DNA of 64,000 nucleotides, taken from contig NZ_CP040695.2 of assembly GCF_005954645.2 (NCBI RefSeq), positions 806,001-870,000 on the forward strand, in the 5' to 3' direction. The translations under genes and the position numbers were made by a program. Source of the stretch: Nocardioides sp. S-1144. Its GTDB lineage: Bacteria > Actinomycetota > Actinomycetes > Propionibacteriales > Nocardioidaceae. The notes beneath the pieces were generated by a model, which ran no database searches, had not been told where the DNA came from, and saw only the letters and a list, made by a program, of their open reading frames with translations. Shown piece by piece: positions 42,964-52,953 of the stretch; the stretch's first letter is position 1, and every line of letters starts with the position of its first letter.

Positions 42964-43278
42964 TCAGTGCGCGAGCTTCAGCCCGACGATGCAGCCCACC
43001 AGGCCGACCAGGAGCAGCACGCGGACCACCGACACCGGCTCGTCGCCGGTCGCCATGCTCACCGCCACCGTCAGGGTGGCGCCGATGCCGACCCAGACGG
43101 CGTAGGCCGTGCCGATGGGCAGCGTGCGCATGGCCACGGCGAGCCCGCCCATGCTCGCGGCGAGCGCGACGCCGAAGACGACCGTCGGCCCGACCCGGGT
43201 GAAGCCCTCGCTGCGGCCGAGGGCCAGCGCCCAGACCGCCTCGAGCACCCCGGAGACCACCAGCACGATCCACGCCAC
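42964..43278 (-). CDS. gdx: SMR-family guanidinium exporter Gdx (SugE)
   Basis: 104 residues, four membrane helices. E13 in VLEAVWALALGRSEG is the essential coupling glutamate, and GTAYAVWVGIGA is the SMR signature. The Gdx subtype exports guanidinium in exchange for protons; this assignment is backed by the guanidine riboswitch directly upstream. GTG 43278 has GAGGAG at 43,293-43,288. Confidence 0.93.
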   Translation of the reverse strand: MAWIVLVVSGVLEAVWALALGRSEGFTRVGPTVVFGVALAASMGGLAVAMRTLPIGTAYAVWVGIGATLTVAVSMATGDEPVSVVRVLLLVGLVGCIVGLKLAH

Positions 43279-43296
43279 GACAGATCACTCCTCGTG

Positions 43297-43335
43297 GCCG
43301 TCTTGTCGCGGTCCGGGTACGGCTCCCTCGTCCGG
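43297..43335 (-). ncRNA. guanidine-III (ykkC-III) riboswitch of gdx
   Basis: The 39-nt minus-strand aptamer contains CCGGACGAGG, GCCGTACCCGG and GACAAGACGGC in the order of the guanidine-III class. GCCGT (43,323-43,319) pairs with ACGGC (43,301-43,297), and CCGG (43,335-43,332) with CCGG (43,316-43,313), as in the known pseudoknot. It ends 4 nt before GAGGAG, so guanidine binding probably frees the ribosome binding site. Confidence 0.9.
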
Positions 43336-43360
43336 CGGCCGCACGTGGGCCGACGCGGCG

Positions 43361-43366
43361 AGACTA
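43361..43366 (-). promoter_or_regulatory. -10 element (TAGTCT) of the gdx riboswitch transcript
   Basis: TAGTCT on the minus strand overlaps the TAG stop of the upstream thioesterase gene and would start RNA about 20 nt before the aptamer. Confidence 0.4.
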
Positions 43367-44137
43367 CCCCGCCGGCCGCACGGTGAGGAGCTGGGCGAGC
43401 GTGCCGACCGGCCCGTGCTCGTCGTGCAGCACGCTGCTCGTGATCCCGAGGCCGCCGGGGCCGAAGGTCACCGAGGTGTCGAGGCCGACCCACTCGCCGC
43501 GGGGCGACCTCGCCAGGTGGGCGGTGAGGTCGACGTTGGGGAAGGCGACCCGGGCCGGGTCGGCCCGCACGGTCAACCCGTTGGCGATGTCGAGGAGCCG
43601 CGCCGCCGAGGCGAGGTCGCTGACCGGCTCGCCCGCGAGGAGCGGGAGGTCGCTGCGCACCCAGGACGTCGCCCGGCCCGGCGCGACCTCCACCCGCCGG
43701 ACCTCGACCGACTCGATGAAGCCGCCGGGCCACACCGCCGTGGCGTCCCACGCGGGGTGCGCGTCGGGCGGCGCGATGGGCGCGAGCGGGGTCGCCGCGA
43801 GCTCGTGGGTGTCGCCGGGCTGCAGCAGCCAGGCCCGCAGCCGGACCACGACGCGCCCGCCGTGCGCCAGGGTCGCCTCCACGAGCTCGATCGTCCGACC
43901 GGGCCGGACGACGTCCACCGCGACCTCGACCTCGGCCACCGGGACGGTGCCGAGGATGTCGTAGGCCAGCCGGCCGATCACCAGGCCGTCGTCTCGGCGC
44001 CGGTCGCGGTCGACCTCGACGGCGTGCGCCAGCAGCCCGAGCGCGGCGGCGACGTGCTGGGCGCCCGGGTCCCAGGCGCCGCCGACGTGCCGGGTCGCGA
44101 GGAACGTCGTGGCGCCGGTCCGGCGGAAGTAGGCCAT
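43364..44137 (-). CDS. acyl-CoA thioesterase-like double-hotdog protein
   Basis: 257 residues of the TesB-like/4HBT_3 type: an N-terminal hotdog with HVGGAWDPGAQHVAAALGLL and a C-terminal one with FPNVDLTAHLARSPRGEWVGLD. Probably hydrolyses an acyl-CoA; no substrate hint. ATG 44137. Its stop codon overlaps the promoter of the gdx leader. Confidence 0.82.
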   Translation of the reverse strand: MAYFRRTGATTFLATRHVGGAWDPGAQHVAAALGLLAHAVEVDRDRRRDDGLVIGRLAYDILGTVPVAEVEVAVDVVRPGRTIELVEATLAHGGRVVVRLRAWLLQPGDTHELAATPLAPIAPPDAHPAWDATAVWPGGFIESVEVRRVEVAPGRATSWVRSDLPLLAGEPVSDLASAARLLDIANGLTVRADPARVAFPNVDLTAHLARSPRGEWVGLDTSVTFGPGGLGITSSVLHDEHGPVGTLAQLLTVRPAG

Positions 44138-44186
44138 GACCCCAGCCTCACCCAGCCGCCGTCCCGGGCCCGCGGGCGGGGCGGGT

Positions 44187-45083
44187 TCAGCGCCGCATCG
44201 ACTCGATCTCGCGCGCCCGGTCGGTGGCGTCGAGGTAGGCGGTGTCGGAGCCGGGGCCGCCGACCAGGATGTCGGCACCCGCGTCGCCCCACAGGGTGTC
44301 GTTGCCGAGGAGGCCGCCGAGGCGGTCGTCGCCGTCGCCGCCGTGGATGCGGTCGTCGTGGTCGCCGCCGACGAGCCGGTCGCTGCCGGCGTCGCCGTAG
44401 ATCTCGTTGGCGCCGGTGCCGACCCGGATCCAGTCGTCACCCGCACCGCCCCAGGCGCGGTCGGCCATGAAGGCGGTGTTGATGAAGTCGTTGCCCGCGC
44501 CGCCGCGCACGGTGTCGCTGCCGTCGTCGGTCAGGGCCCACAGCCGGAAGCGGGCCGAGAGGGTGCTGGCGTCGACGGAGTCGTTGCCGAGCTTCGGCCA
44601 CGTCTCGATGAACATGCCGCCCGCGAACGCCGACGGGATCGGGCACTGCGCGGCAGCCGCGCGCCCGATCTTCAGCCGCGTGCAGGTGCGGGGCAGCTTG
44701 GCCCACGAGCGGGCAGCGGTGTCGACGAAGCGCAGCCCGCCGTCGACCTCGGTGATCGTGAGCCGGTTGTTGGCCATGCCGGCCTGGTAGCGGTAGCCCC
44801 ACCTCGACAGGCTCAGGTGCACCTCGGTCGCCCCGAGCTTCGGGAGCGGGAACTGCCCGACCAGCTCGGTCACCGGGAAGCTCGCCGGGTTCGCGATCGC
44901 GACGTCGGACCAGTGCGTCGCGGCGCGCTGGGCCGGTGCCGACGCCTGGCCGGAGGAGGCCGTGAGCGCGAGGGACGACGCGGCGGCCACGACGACCGCG
45001 GTGACCGCGGTGACGGCGCCGGCGAGCCGGCGGGCGGGGCGGCGGGCGGGGGAGGGGGTGGTGCTGGAGGTGCGGAGAGGCAC
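44187..45083 (-). CDS. secreted RTX-type calcium-binding repeat protein
   Basis: 298 residues. A signal peptide (about 1-50), a unique N-terminal domain with two cysteines, and a C-terminal array of GGxGxDxx nonapeptides (VRGGAGNDFI, AWGGAGDDWI, IHGGDGDDRL, LVGGPGSDTA) that bind calcium in a beta-roll. GTG 45083 has AGGAG upstream. Exported; role unknown. Confidence 0.85.
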   Translation of the reverse strand: MPLRTSSTTPSPARRPARRLAGAVTAVTAVVVAAASSLALTASSGQASAPAQRAATHWSDVAIANPASFPVTELVGQFPLPKLGATEVHLSLSRWGYRYQAGMANNRLTITEVDGGLRFVDTAARSWAKLPRTCTRLKIGRAAAAQCPIPSAFAGGMFIETWPKLGNDSVDASTLSARFRLWALTDDGSDTVRGGAGNDFINTAFMADRAWGGAGDDWIRVGTGANEIYGDAGSDRLVGGDHDDRIHGGDGDDRLGGLLGNDTLWGDAGADILVGGPGSDTAYLDATDRAREIESMRR

Positions 45084-45364
45084 GGGGAGCTCCTGGAGGT
45101 GCGGCCGGGGGGACGCTCGGGGGACGGGCGACCGGCGACGTCCCCATGTCCGCAACCGGTCTCACTTCGGTTCTCGGCACCTCGGGGGAGCGACTTGAGA
45201 GCGCCGGGCAGGCGCCGCACCAACCCGGGAGGCCGGGGCGAGTATGCCCGGTGTCCGCCCGGCCCACACCTCGGCACCGCCTTCCTGGCACTGGTGTAAC
45301 TTGAGAGACTCGGTTCTGATCGAGGGTCGAGACCCGTCCGGGAGTGCGTCGAGAGGATCCGCCG
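45084..45364. other. divergent intergenic region before the amino-acid transporter
   Basis: No gene seen. ACTTGAGAG occurs twice (near 45,192 and 45,299) and could mark a promoter or operator of the transporter operon. Confidence 0.4.
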
Positions 45365-46858
45365 GTGCGCGCACGAGACCGCACGACAGGCCTGCTGGCC
45401 GTGTTGTTCGCCCTGCTGCTCGCCGCCCTGGTGCCCGCGGCGACGCCGGCCCACGCCGACGGCGAAGCCGATCGTCCGGTGGTCCGCGTCGGCACGGAGG
45501 GCACCTACCCGCCGTTCTCCTACAAGCCCTCGGGGTCGGGCGACCTCACCGGCTACGACATCGACGTCATCGAGGCGGTCGCCGAGGAGGCCGGCTGGGA
45601 CCTGCGGTTCGAGGAGGGCACGTTCGACGCGCTCTTCCCGGCCCTGGACTCCAACCGCATCGACGTCATCGCCAACCAGGTGACGATCAACCCCGAGCGC
45701 GAGGCGCGCTACCTCTTCACCGAGCCGTACACTTACTCGCGCGGCGTCATCGTCACCGCTGCGGACAACGACGACATCACCTCCCTCGACGACCTCGACG
45801 GCCAGGTCGCGGCGCAGTCGGAGACCAGCAACTGGGCGCAGGTCGCGCGCGACGCCGGCGCCGAGGTGCAGTCGGTCGAGGGGTTCGCCCAGGCCGCCGA
45901 GCTGCTCGTGCAGGGCCGGGTCGACGTCATCGTCAACGACAACATCGCCGTCCTCGACTACCTCGCGTCCACCGGGTCCGACGACATCAAGATCGTGGGC
46001 GAGACCGACGACGAGGTCAGCCGGCAGGCCTTCGTCTTCCGGCAGTCCGACCCCGACCTCCAGCGCGCGGCCGACGAGGCGCTGGCCACCCTCGCCGAGG
46101 ACGGCACCCTCGCCGAGATCTCCGAGGGCTACTTCACCACCGACGTCTCCGTGGAGGAGCAGGACGGCGAGATCGCCGTCGAGGGCTCCAACAGCGGCCG
46201 CAGCACGCGCGAGGTGATCGCCGACGAGGTCGGGCCGATGCTGCTCGAGCTGGTCCGCACCAACATCCCGCTCACCCTCATCAGCTTCGCGGTCGGCCTG
46301 CTCATCGCGCTCGCGGTGGCGATGGCGCGGATGTCGTCGCTGCTCGTGCTCAGCCTCCCGGCCCGGATCTACATCTCGATCATCCGCGGGACGCCGCTGC
46401 TGGTGCAGCTGTTCATCGTCTTCTACGGGCTGCCCCAGGTGGGGATCAAGCTCCCAGGGTTCCTCGCGGCCTGTCTCGCACTGAGCCTCAACGTCGGAGG
46501 CTACGCCGCCGAGATCATCCGCGGCTCGATCCTCTCGGTGCCCCGTGGCCAGTTCGAGGCGGCCACCACGATCGGCATGCGGTACCCGCAGCTGATGCGG
46601 CGCATCGTGCTGCCCCAGGCGTCCCGCATCGCGGTCCCGCCGCTGTCGAACACGCTGCTGTCGCTGGTCAAGGACACCTCGCTCGTCTCCGTCGTCCTGG
46701 TCACCGACATGTTCCGCGTCGCCCAGAACGCGGCATCGGTGAGCGGGCAGTTCCTGCCGCTCTACGTGATCGCGGCGCTCTACTTCTGGGTGGTCTGCTT
46801 CCTGCTGTCGCTCGGCCAGGAACGCCTCGAGAAGAAGCTGGGGAGGTACGTGGCATGA
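45365..46858 (+). CDS. polar amino-acid ABC transporter, fused binding protein and permease
   Basis: 497 residues. Signal peptide (about 1-33), a periplasmic-binding domain type 3 (VRVGTEGTYPPFSYKPSGSG, LTGYDIDVIEAVAEEAGWDL, about 38-270), then a HisM/GlnP permease (300-497) with the EAA loop EAATTIGMRYPQLMRRIVLP. Fusion of binding protein and permease is known in glutamine/cystine systems. GTG 45365 with GAGAGGA upstream. The stop overlaps the ATPase start by ATGA. Confidence 0.92.
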   Translation: MRARDRTTGLLAVLFALLLAALVPAATPAHADGEADRPVVRVGTEGTYPPFSYKPSGSGDLTGYDIDVIEAVAEEAGWDLRFEEGTFDALFPALDSNRIDVIANQVTINPEREARYLFTEPYTYSRGVIVTAADNDDITSLDDLDGQVAAQSETSNWAQVARDAGAEVQSVEGFAQAAELLVQGRVDVIVNDNIAVLDYLASTGSDDIKIVGETDDEVSRQAFVFRQSDPDLQRAADEALATLAEDGTLAEISEGYFTTDVSVEEQDGEIAVEGSNSGRSTREVIADEVGPMLLELVRTNIPLTLISFAVGLLIALAVAMARMSSLLVLSLPARIYISIIRGTPLLVQLFIVFYGLPQVGIKLPGFLAACLALSLNVGGYAAEIIRGSILSVPRGQFEAATTIGMRYPQLMRRIVLPQASRIAVPPLSNTLLSLVKDTSLVSVVLVTDMFRVAQNAASVSGQFLPLYVIAALYFWVVCFLLSLGQERLEKKLGRYVA

Positions 46859-47640
46859 ACACCGACGACCAGGGTGGGAACGAGCTGATCGAGGTCCGCG
46901 GGCTGCGCAAGGCCTTCGGTGACCGCGAGGTGCTGCGCGACGTCGGGTTCACCGTCGGTGCCGGCACCAGCACCGTGCTGCTCGGTCCGTCGGGATCGGG
47001 CAAGACGACGGTGCTGCGCTCGCTCAACGTGCTCGAGACACCCGACGCCGGGCTGGTGCGGATCAGCGACGCCGCGGTCGACTTCGACGTGCTGCCCGCC
47101 GACCGGGCCCTGCGGCGCCGCGAGATCCGTGAGCTGCGCGCCCGCAGCGGGATGGTCTTCCAGTCCCACCACCTGTTCCCGCACAAGACCGTGCTCGGCA
47201 ACCTCGTCGAGGGTCCGGTGCAGGTGCAGGGCCGCTCGCGCGAGGAGGCCGTGGACGCCGCCCGGGCGCTGCTGGAGCAGGTGGGGCTCGCCGGTCGCGA
47301 GGACGCCTACCCCGCGCAGCTCTCGGGTGGGCAGCAGCAGCGCGTCGGGATCGCCCGGGCGCTGGCGCTCCGGCCGGAGGTGGTGCTGCTCGACGAGCCG
47401 ACGTCCGCGCTGGACCCCGAGCTCGTCGGCGAGGTGCTCGCGGTCATCCGCGACCTGGCCGAGCAGGGCTGGACGATGGTCATCGTCACCCACGAGGTGC
47501 GCTTCGCCCGCGACGTCGCCGACCAGGTCCTCTTCCTCGACGAGGGCGTGGTCGCCGAGAGCGGTGGCGCCGAGGTGCTCACCGACCCGCAGCACGAGCG
47601 GACCCGCCAGTTCCTCGGCCGGGTGCTCGAGGCCGGCTGA
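46855..47640 (+). CDS. polar amino-acid ABC transporter ATP-binding protein
   Basis: 261 residues of the GlnQ/HisP type: Walker A GPSGSGKTT, Q-loop VFQSHHLFPH, signature LSGGQQQRVGIARAL, Walker B VVLLDEPTSALDPE and H-loop VTHE. Partner of the upstream fused transporter and coupled by ATGA. Amino acid specificity not predictable. Confidence 0.94.
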   Translation: MNTDDQGGNELIEVRGLRKAFGDREVLRDVGFTVGAGTSTVLLGPSGSGKTTVLRSLNVLETPDAGLVRISDAAVDFDVLPADRALRRREIRELRARSGMVFQSHHLFPHKTVLGNLVEGPVQVQGRSREEAVDAARALLEQVGLAGREDAYPAQLSGGQQQRVGIARALALRPEVVLLDEPTSALDPELVGEVLAVIRDLAEQGWTMVIVTHEVRFARDVADQVLFLDEGVVAESGGAEVLTDPQHERTRQFLGRVLEAG

Positions 47641-47671
47641 CCCCGCCGGGCGACCACGAGGGCTCCGCGCG

Positions 47672-49666
47672 TCAGCGCGGCTCCCTGGCGCCGGCCGCGA
47701 GCGCGAGCGCGGCGGCCAGCGCCCGGGGCTGGATCGGCTTGTCGACGACGGCGACCAGCCCGGCGGCCCGGGCCCGCTCGCGGACGGCGTCGTCGACGCC
47801 GGTGGCGATGCCGATCGTCGGGGTGTCACCCAGGTCGAGCTCGCCCAGCCGGCCCAGGTCGGCCAGCACGAGGTCGACGTCGGCCGGGTCGGCGTCGGTG
47901 ACCACGTCGTGGTCGAGGTGGACCAGGATCCCCTCCGCGACGAGACGGTTGACCTCGCCGTCCTCCACGAGCAGGACCCGGCGGTGCGGCGGCGCGAGCC
48001 GCAGGGGGAGGGTGAACCAGAACCGGCTGCCGCGTCCCGGCGTGCTCTCGGCCCGGAGGACGCCGCCCATCGCCTCGACCAGGCGCAGGCTGATGCTCAG
48101 CCCGAGGCCGGTGCCGCCGAACTCCCGGGTCGTCGAGGCGTCGGCCTGCGCGAACGGCTCGAAGATCCGCTGCAGGTCGCCCGCGGCGACGCCGATGCCG
48201 GTGTCGGTGACGTCGAAGCGGACCTCGACCCGGTCCTCGTGCTGCCCGGTGACCTCGGCGCGGATCCGGACCTCGCCGGCCGGGGTGAACTTCACGGCGT
48301 TCGCGGCCAGGTTGAGCAGCACCTGGCGCAGCCGCGACGGGTCCCCGACCAGCCGCGGGACGTCGCCCTCGACGACCAGGCGCACGCTGCCCGCGCGCGC
48401 CGGGTCGGCCGCGAGGTCGGCGACCTCGTCGAGGAGGCGGCGGGCGTCGAAGCCGACCTCCTCGACCACGACCCGGCCGGCCTCGATCTTCGAGAAGTCG
48501 AGGAGGTCGTTGATGATCGTCATCAGCGCCCGACCCGCCCCGGCGACGCCGTCGGCGTAGCGGCGCTGACGGTCGTCGAGGTCGCCGGCCAGCAGCAGGT
48601 CGGTCAGCCCGAGGACGCCGTTCATCGGCGTCCGGATCTCGTGGCTCATGGTGGCGAGGAACTCCGACTTCGCCCGTGACGCCGCCAGGGCCTGGTCGCG
48701 CGCGACCTCGAGGTCGGCCCGGGCCTGGGCCTCGGAGCGGAGCAGCCGGACCGTCCGCACCACCGCCAGCGCCCCCAGGGCGACCGTGGCGAGGAACAGG
48801 GCCACGGGGGAGGTGCCGACCCCGTCGCGGGGCAGGAGCAGCAGCGCCGTGGGGACGACCAGCGGCAGGATCGCGACGAGGACCCGGCCGGCCGGCGGAC
48901 CGGCGGCCTCGGCCCCGGCGTCGCCGGGCGCCACCCGGCGCGGCGCCCACGGGGCGATCGACATCGCGAGGCCGCCGAGCATCCAGCCGAGGTTGAGCAG
49001 CGGGTTGTCGGGGTCGGGGAGCCGCTCCAGGAGCATCAGGATGTCGGAGGCGAGCCAGCACCCGATCCCGGCGATCAGCCAGGCGCCGCCCCACGCGCGG
49101 CGGTGCCGGCCCAGCGCGACCCGCACCAGCAGCCCGAACAGGACCGCGTCGGAGACCGGGTAGGCGGTCAGCACGCCGAGCGCCAGGAGCGACCGGTCGT
49201 CGTCGACCTCGACGAGACGGGTGCGCAGGTCCCACAGCACGAGGACCGACACCACCACGATCGTGAGCGCGTCGATGACGGCGTCCACCTCGACCCGCCG
49301 GCCGCGACCGCCCCACGCGATCGCGACGAGCAGGGCACAGATCAGCAGCGTGATCGCGCCGAGGTAGAGGGCGTCGGCCGGGGCCGGGTTCGACACGCCG
49401 CGGTGCGCGTCGTCGATCGCGTACGCGACGTCGCCGGCGGCGTAGACCGCCAGCCCCGCGGCCACGAGCATCGCGACCCGGCGCTGGGCGCCCTGGTGGC
49501 GTCGGGCGCCGGCGAGCGCCAGCGCGGCCGCGCCGCCGTTCACCACGATGTAGAGGGCGTTGGTGAGGTCGGGCGGGAGCGCGCCGTGCAGGAGGGTCGT
49601 CGCCACCGCGAGGACCACGAGGACGGATGCTGCCCCGAGCACCCGCGGCACCGGGTGCCTGAGCAT
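47672..49666 (-). CDS. hybrid sensor histidine kinase with shortened receiver
   Basis: 664 residues. About nine N-terminal membrane helices (to residue 320), HisKA with H342 in [11 protein letters not shown], HATPase with NAVKFTP, DTGIGV and GGTGLGLSI, then a C-terminal receiver. The receiver keeps [11 protein letters not shown] and a possible phosphoacceptor D603 (VLADLGRL) plus the late Lys (VDKPIQP), but the loop after D603 is about 15-20 residues shorter than usual. The signal is unknown; no response regulator gene is adjacent. Confidence 0.9.
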   Translation of the reverse strand: MLRHPVPRVLGAASVLVVLAVATTLLHGALPPDLTNALYIVVNGGAAALALAGARRHQGAQRRVAMLVAAGLAVYAAGDVAYAIDDAHRGVSNPAPADALYLGAITLLICALLVAIAWGGRGRRVEVDAVIDALTIVVVSVLVLWDLRTRLVEVDDDRSLLALGVLTAYPVSDAVLFGLLVRVALGRHRRAWGGAWLIAGIGCWLASDILMLLERLPDPDNPLLNLGWMLGGLAMSIAPWAPRRVAPGDAGAEAAGPPAGRVLVAILPLVVPTALLLLPRDGVGTSPVALFLATVALGALAVVRTVRLLRSEAQARADLEVARDQALAASRAKSEFLATMSHEIRTPMNGVLGLTDLLLAGDLDDRQRRYADGVAGAGRALMTIINDLLDFSKIEAGRVVVEEVGFDARRLLDEVADLAADPARAGSVRLVVEGDVPRLVGDPSRLRQVLLNLAANAVKFTPAGEVRIRAEVTGQHEDRVEVRFDVTDTGIGVAAGDLQRIFEPFAQADASTTREFGGTGLGLSISLRLVEAMGGVLRAESTPGRGSRFWFTLPLRLAPPHRRVLLVEDGEVNRLVAEGILVHLDHDVVTDADPADVDLVLADLGRLGELDLGDTPTIGIATGVDDAVRERARAAGLVAVVDKPIQPRALAAALALAAGAREPR

Positions 49667-49683
49667 GGGCTGCCTTCCCCTGG

Positions 49684-50244
49684 TCAGGGTCGGAGCCGGA
49701 CCGCGACCGCGTGGTAGACCTCGTCGTCGACGGCACCCGCGATCCGGTCGACCGCGATCCGGCGCGGCACGCCGTTGCGGTAGCGCACCACGACCTCGTC
49801 GGCGGTGGCGTAGAACTCGCGGAGCAGCTGGTAGACGGCGTCCATCTCGTAGCCGTGGCGGGCGAGCTCGCGGCTCCGGCCGGCGTGGGTCACCGAGGTG
49901 ACGCGCCGCCCCCGGACGACGGTCACGACGTCCTTGATCGGGTCGGGCCCGCAGAAGCAGGCGGTCCGGAGGACGGTCGTGTAGCGCTCGTGGTCGTCGC
50001 GGGACGCCCAGGTGCGCCAGGCCCGGACCAGTCGCCGGTCGTCGTCGGCGGTCGGGCGGAACGGGGTGATCCGGTACGGCGCGCGCGCCCGCGGGTCCGA
50101 CCCAGCGGCGGTGGATGTCCCGGCGGTGTCTGCTCCGGCGGGGCCCGCTCCGGTGGGCTCTGCGCCGGCTGGGACGACGAGCGCGAGGGTCGCCACGGCG
50201 GTGGTCGCCGCCACGGTCAGGGTCGTGATGACGTGCCTCAGCAT
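49684..50244 (-). CDS. DUF6174-like secreted protein
   Basis: 186 residues. A signal peptide (cleavage near PAGAE) and Thr/Gly linker precede a domain with [29 protein letters not shown] and [20 protein letters not shown], matching the DUF6174 layout (a CxC motif, then a predicted Asp turn). AGGAAG precedes ATG 50244. It lies 17 bp upstream of the kinase gene, so it may supply a sensed component. Confidence 0.75.
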   Translation of the reverse strand: MLRHVITTLTVAATTAVATLALVVPAGAEPTGAGPAGADTAGTSTAAGSDPRARAPYRITPFRPTADDDRRLVRAWRTWASRDDHERYTTVLRTACFCGPDPIKDVVTVVRGRRVTSVTHAGRSRELARHGYEMDAVYQLLREFYATADEVVVRYRNGVPRRIAVDRIAGAVDDEVYHAVAVRLRP

Positions 50245-50323
50245 GCTGCTGCTTCCTGTCGGGGGGACTGTGGCCCATCGTCCACGACGCGGCGCCGGCG
50301 GGCGGGCGCCGCGCCCAACTCGG

Positions 50324-50329
50324 TACGGT
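50324..50329 (+). promoter_or_regulatory. -10 element (TACGGT) of the 50336 gene
   Basis: TACGGT lies 6 nt before GTG 50336. Confidence 0.4.
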
Positions 50330-50335
50330 CCGATC

Positions 50336-51133
50336 GTGAGCGTCTTCGACACCGCGACCGCCGTGACCGCCGCCGGCCCGGGTCGCTGGACCGCCGACCT
50401 GAGCGAGGGGTGGGCGATCGGCGGTGGCCTCAACGGCGGCTACCTGCTGGCCACCGTCGGTCGCGCGGTCGCCGCGGCCCTGCCCGCGAAGCCGGACCCG
50501 CTCGCGGTCGGCGCGCACTACCTGTCGGCCACCCGGCCCGGCCCGGCCGAGATCGACGTCGCCGTGCTGCGCGACGGCGGCAGCGTGGGCACCGCCCGCG
50601 CCGAGCTGCGTCAGGGCGACACCGCACGGATCGCCGTGCTGGCGACGTACGGCGACCTCGACCGCGGCCGCGACGACGTCCGCACCACCGCCACCCCGCC
50701 CGCCCTCCCGCCGCCGGAGGACTGCGTCGCGAACGAGCCACCGCCCGCGCTGGGCGACGCGGTGTCGCTGCTCGGCCGGTTCGAGATGCGCTTCCACCCC
50801 GACCACGTCGGCTGGGCCCGGGGGAGGCCGGACGGCAGCGGCGTCCTGACCGCCTGGTTCCGCCTCGAGGACGGCCGCGAGCCCGACCCGCTCTCGCTGC
50901 TGCTCGTCGTCGACGCGCTGCCGCCGGTGACGTTCACCCACGGCCTGATGGGCTGGGCCCCGACCCTCGAGCTCACCGCCCACGTCCGCGCCCGGCCCGC
51001 GCCCGGCTGGCTCCGCGTCACCCACGCCACCCGCAACATCGCCGGCGGCATGTTCGAGGAGGACTGCGAGGTCTGGGACTCCGCCGACCGGCTCGTGGCC
51101 CAGTCGCGACAGCTGGCGCGACTGCCCCGCTGA
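50336..51133 (+). CDS. acyl-CoA thioesterase-like double-hotdog protein
   Basis: 265 residues: [20 protein letters not shown] near residue 26 is the N-terminal hotdog helix of 4HBT_3/TesB-like proteins, and [22 protein letters not shown] marks the second. GTG 50336 gives the family start and has TACGGT upstream. Confidence 0.87.
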   Translation: MSVFDTATAVTAAGPGRWTADLSEGWAIGGGLNGGYLLATVGRAVAAALPAKPDPLAVGAHYLSATRPGPAEIDVAVLRDGGSVGTARAELRQGDTARIAVLATYGDLDRGRDDVRTTATPPALPPPEDCVANEPPPALGDAVSLLGRFEMRFHPDHVGWARGRPDGSGVLTAWFRLEDGREPDPLSLLLVVDALPPVTFTHGLMGWAPTLELTAHVRARPAPGWLRVTHATRNIAGGMFEEDCEVWDSADRLVAQSRQLARLPR

Positions 51134-51176
51134 GGCCCGGTGCGGGAGGCTGCCCGGTCGCGGTGCCGCGCCGGCG

Positions 51177-52193
51177 TCAGTCGAACCAGGACCGTCGCAT
51201 CGTGAACAGCCACCGCACCGAGGGGTGCTCGGAGACGGAGTAGAGCAGGTCCTCGTCGGGGGAGTAGGCGACGTCCTCGTTGCCCATCGGCGTGGCGTGG
51301 CGGTGCTCGCGCAGGCGGGACGGGTCGCCGGCCGGACCGGCGAAGACCGAGCCACGCACGAAGCGGCCCTGCGAGACCGTGACGTAGACGTGGTCGCGGC
51401 CCGCGGCGACACCCTGCATCCGGCGGGGACCGCTGCCGAACGGCTCGATGTCGGCGCGGTCGACGGCACCCTCGCCCAGGGAGAGACGGGCCAGCCGGCG
51501 GGTGCGGGCCGGGTCGTTCGTGTACTCGCCGGCGAGCAGGTCCGGGCCGGAGGGCCCGCTGCGTCCGGCGTGGTCGAGGGAGAGGAACGAGAAGCGGAAC
51601 TTCTCCACGCCCTCGTCGGCGTGGGCCCGGTACTGCCAGCGCACCGGCAGCACGTAGCGGTAGCCGTGCGCCGCCGCGCGGTCCGGCACCCGCACGAGGT
51701 CGTCGAGCAGGCAGGTGAACAGCCCGCGGCCGGTGCCGGCGACGTGGATCCGCGAGCCCTGCCACACGAGGCCGCCGGCGTGCACGTGCAGCGGCTCCAC
51801 GGTGCCGTCGTCGCGGGGGCGCACGAGGAGCACGTGCCGGTAGCGGCCGCGGTCGAGGTCCATCACGCTCAGCCGGGAGCCCTGGTTGGCGTCCTCGTGG
51901 GGGAGCTTCTTGGCGTACCAGGTGGTCATCGCCAGGCGGCGGCCGTGGTGGGTGCCCGCGTCGGCGTTCGTCGTCACGCCCTGGGGCCACCAGCGCAGGT
52001 CCACCTGGTCGCGGACGTCGTACCGGAACGCCTCGTGGACGGCCCGGCCCGGGGCGCGCGTCGTCCGCAGCCGGCGCGGGAGGTCGTCGAGGAGCGCGTC
52101 GAACGGCACCCGGCCGCCCGACCTGGCCACCACCGCCGCCACGGCGTCGGTGCGGTCGTCGACCCGGTCGAGGCGCAGTCCGCTCGTCGTCAC
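51177..52193 (-). CDS. hypothetical protein, propeller-like
   Basis: 338 residues with no clear signal peptide. Segments such as [40 protein letters not shown] and [15 protein letters not shown] suggest a beta-propeller. I do not recognise the family. GTG 52193 is divergent from the MutT gene. Confidence 0.7.
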   Translation of the reverse strand: MTTSGLRLDRVDDRTDAVAAVVARSGGRVPFDALLDDLPRRLRTTRAPGRAVHEAFRYDVRDQVDLRWWPQGVTTNADAGTHHGRRLAMTTWYAKKLPHEDANQGSRLSVMDLDRGRYRHVLLVRPRDDGTVEPLHVHAGGLVWQGSRIHVAGTGRGLFTCLLDDLVRVPDRAAAHGYRYVLPVRWQYRAHADEGVEKFRFSFLSLDHAGRSGPSGPDLLAGEYTNDPARTRRLARLSLGEGAVDRADIEPFGSGPRRMQGVAAGRDHVYVTVSQGRFVRGSVFAGPAGDPSRLREHRHATPMGNEDVAYSPDEDLLYSVSEHPSVRWLFTMRRSWFD

Positions 52194-52198
52194 CCGAC

Positions 52199-52204
52199 TA
52201 GTCT
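52199..52204 (+). promoter_or_regulatory. -10 element (TAGTCT) of the MutT-type gene
   Basis: TAGTCT lies 9 nt before GTG 52214, within palindrome GACTAGTC. It favours GTG 52214 over ATG 52223. Confidence 0.4.
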
Positions 52205-52213
52205 CGCCCCCGT

Positions 52214-52609
52214 GTGGTCGCGATGAGGAAACCGGTGGTCGGCGCAGCGGTCGTCCGCGACGGACGCGTGCTCGCGTGCCGGCGCACCTCGCCGCCGGCC
52301 GCGGCCGGTCGGTGGGAGCTGCCGGGCGGCAAGGTCGAGCCCGGTGAGACGCCAGGGGCAGCCCTGGTCCGCGAGCTCCGCGAGGAGCTCGGGGTCGACG
52401 TCGTCGTCACCGGCTGGCTCGCGGGCTCGGCCGAGATCGCCGGGACCCACGAGCTGACCGTCGCGCTCGCCACCGTCGCCGTCTGGACGCCGTACCCGCT
52501 CGAGCACGACCGGCTCCGGTGGCTGCGCGCCGGCGAGCTGGACGACGTCGACTGGCTCGAGCCCGACCGGCCGTTCCTCGCCGAGCTGCGCGGGGTGCTC
52601 GCCCCGTGA
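52214..52609 (+). CDS. mutT: NUDIX hydrolase, MutT-like
   Basis: 131 residues. The complete NUDIX box GKVEPGETPGAALVRELREE is followed by LGV (39-61), and RWELPGGK precedes it. It likely cleanses oxidised nucleotides such as 8-oxo-dGTP. The stop overlaps the next start by GTGA. Confidence 0.9.
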   Translation: MVAMRKPVVGAAVVRDGRVLACRRTSPPAAAGRWELPGGKVEPGETPGAALVRELREELGVDVVVTGWLAGSAEIAGTHELTVALATVAVWTPYPLEHDRLRWLRAGELDDVDWLEPDRPFLAELRGVLAP

Positions 52610-52893
52610 GCGCCCGCGGCATCTTCTTCGACGAGGACGACGCGCGCGCCGTCCTCGCCCGTCTCGCCGGCGACGGCTACGACGCCACCCTCGTGCGCGA
52701 GCGGCTCGCCGGGGAGGACGACGACGAGGACCACCCGTGGGCGGTCGTGACCGACGCCCCGGACGTCGTCCTCGAGCTGCTGGTCGACCAGCACGACGGC
52801 TGGTTCGACGTCGAGGAGCCGGCCCCGCCGGCCCTGCCGCCGCTGGACCTCCCGGCCGCCCCCAAGCGGGTCAAGCGGCCGCCGACGGCCTGA
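52606..52893 (+). CDS. small conserved hypothetical protein
   Basis: 95 residues, acidic, no membrane segment: GIFFDEDDARAVLARLAGDG and HPWAVVTDAPDVVLELLVDQ. GTG 52606 overlaps the mutT stop. Function unknown. Confidence 0.75.
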   Translation: MSARGIFFDEDDARAVLARLAGDGYDATLVRERLAGEDDDEDHPWAVVTDAPDVVLELLVDQHDGWFDVEEPAPPALPPLDLPAAPKRVKRPPTA

Positions 52894-52941
52894 TCCGGCC
52901 CGGGGTCCGCCCTCGGCGGGGCACCGGCTCGCCCGGCTCAC

Positions 52942-52947
52942 TACGCT
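52942..52947 (+). promoter_or_regulatory. -10 element (TACGCT) of mshB
   Basis: TACGCT lies 6 nt before ATG 52954. Confidence 0.4.
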
Positions 52948-52953
52948 CTCCCC

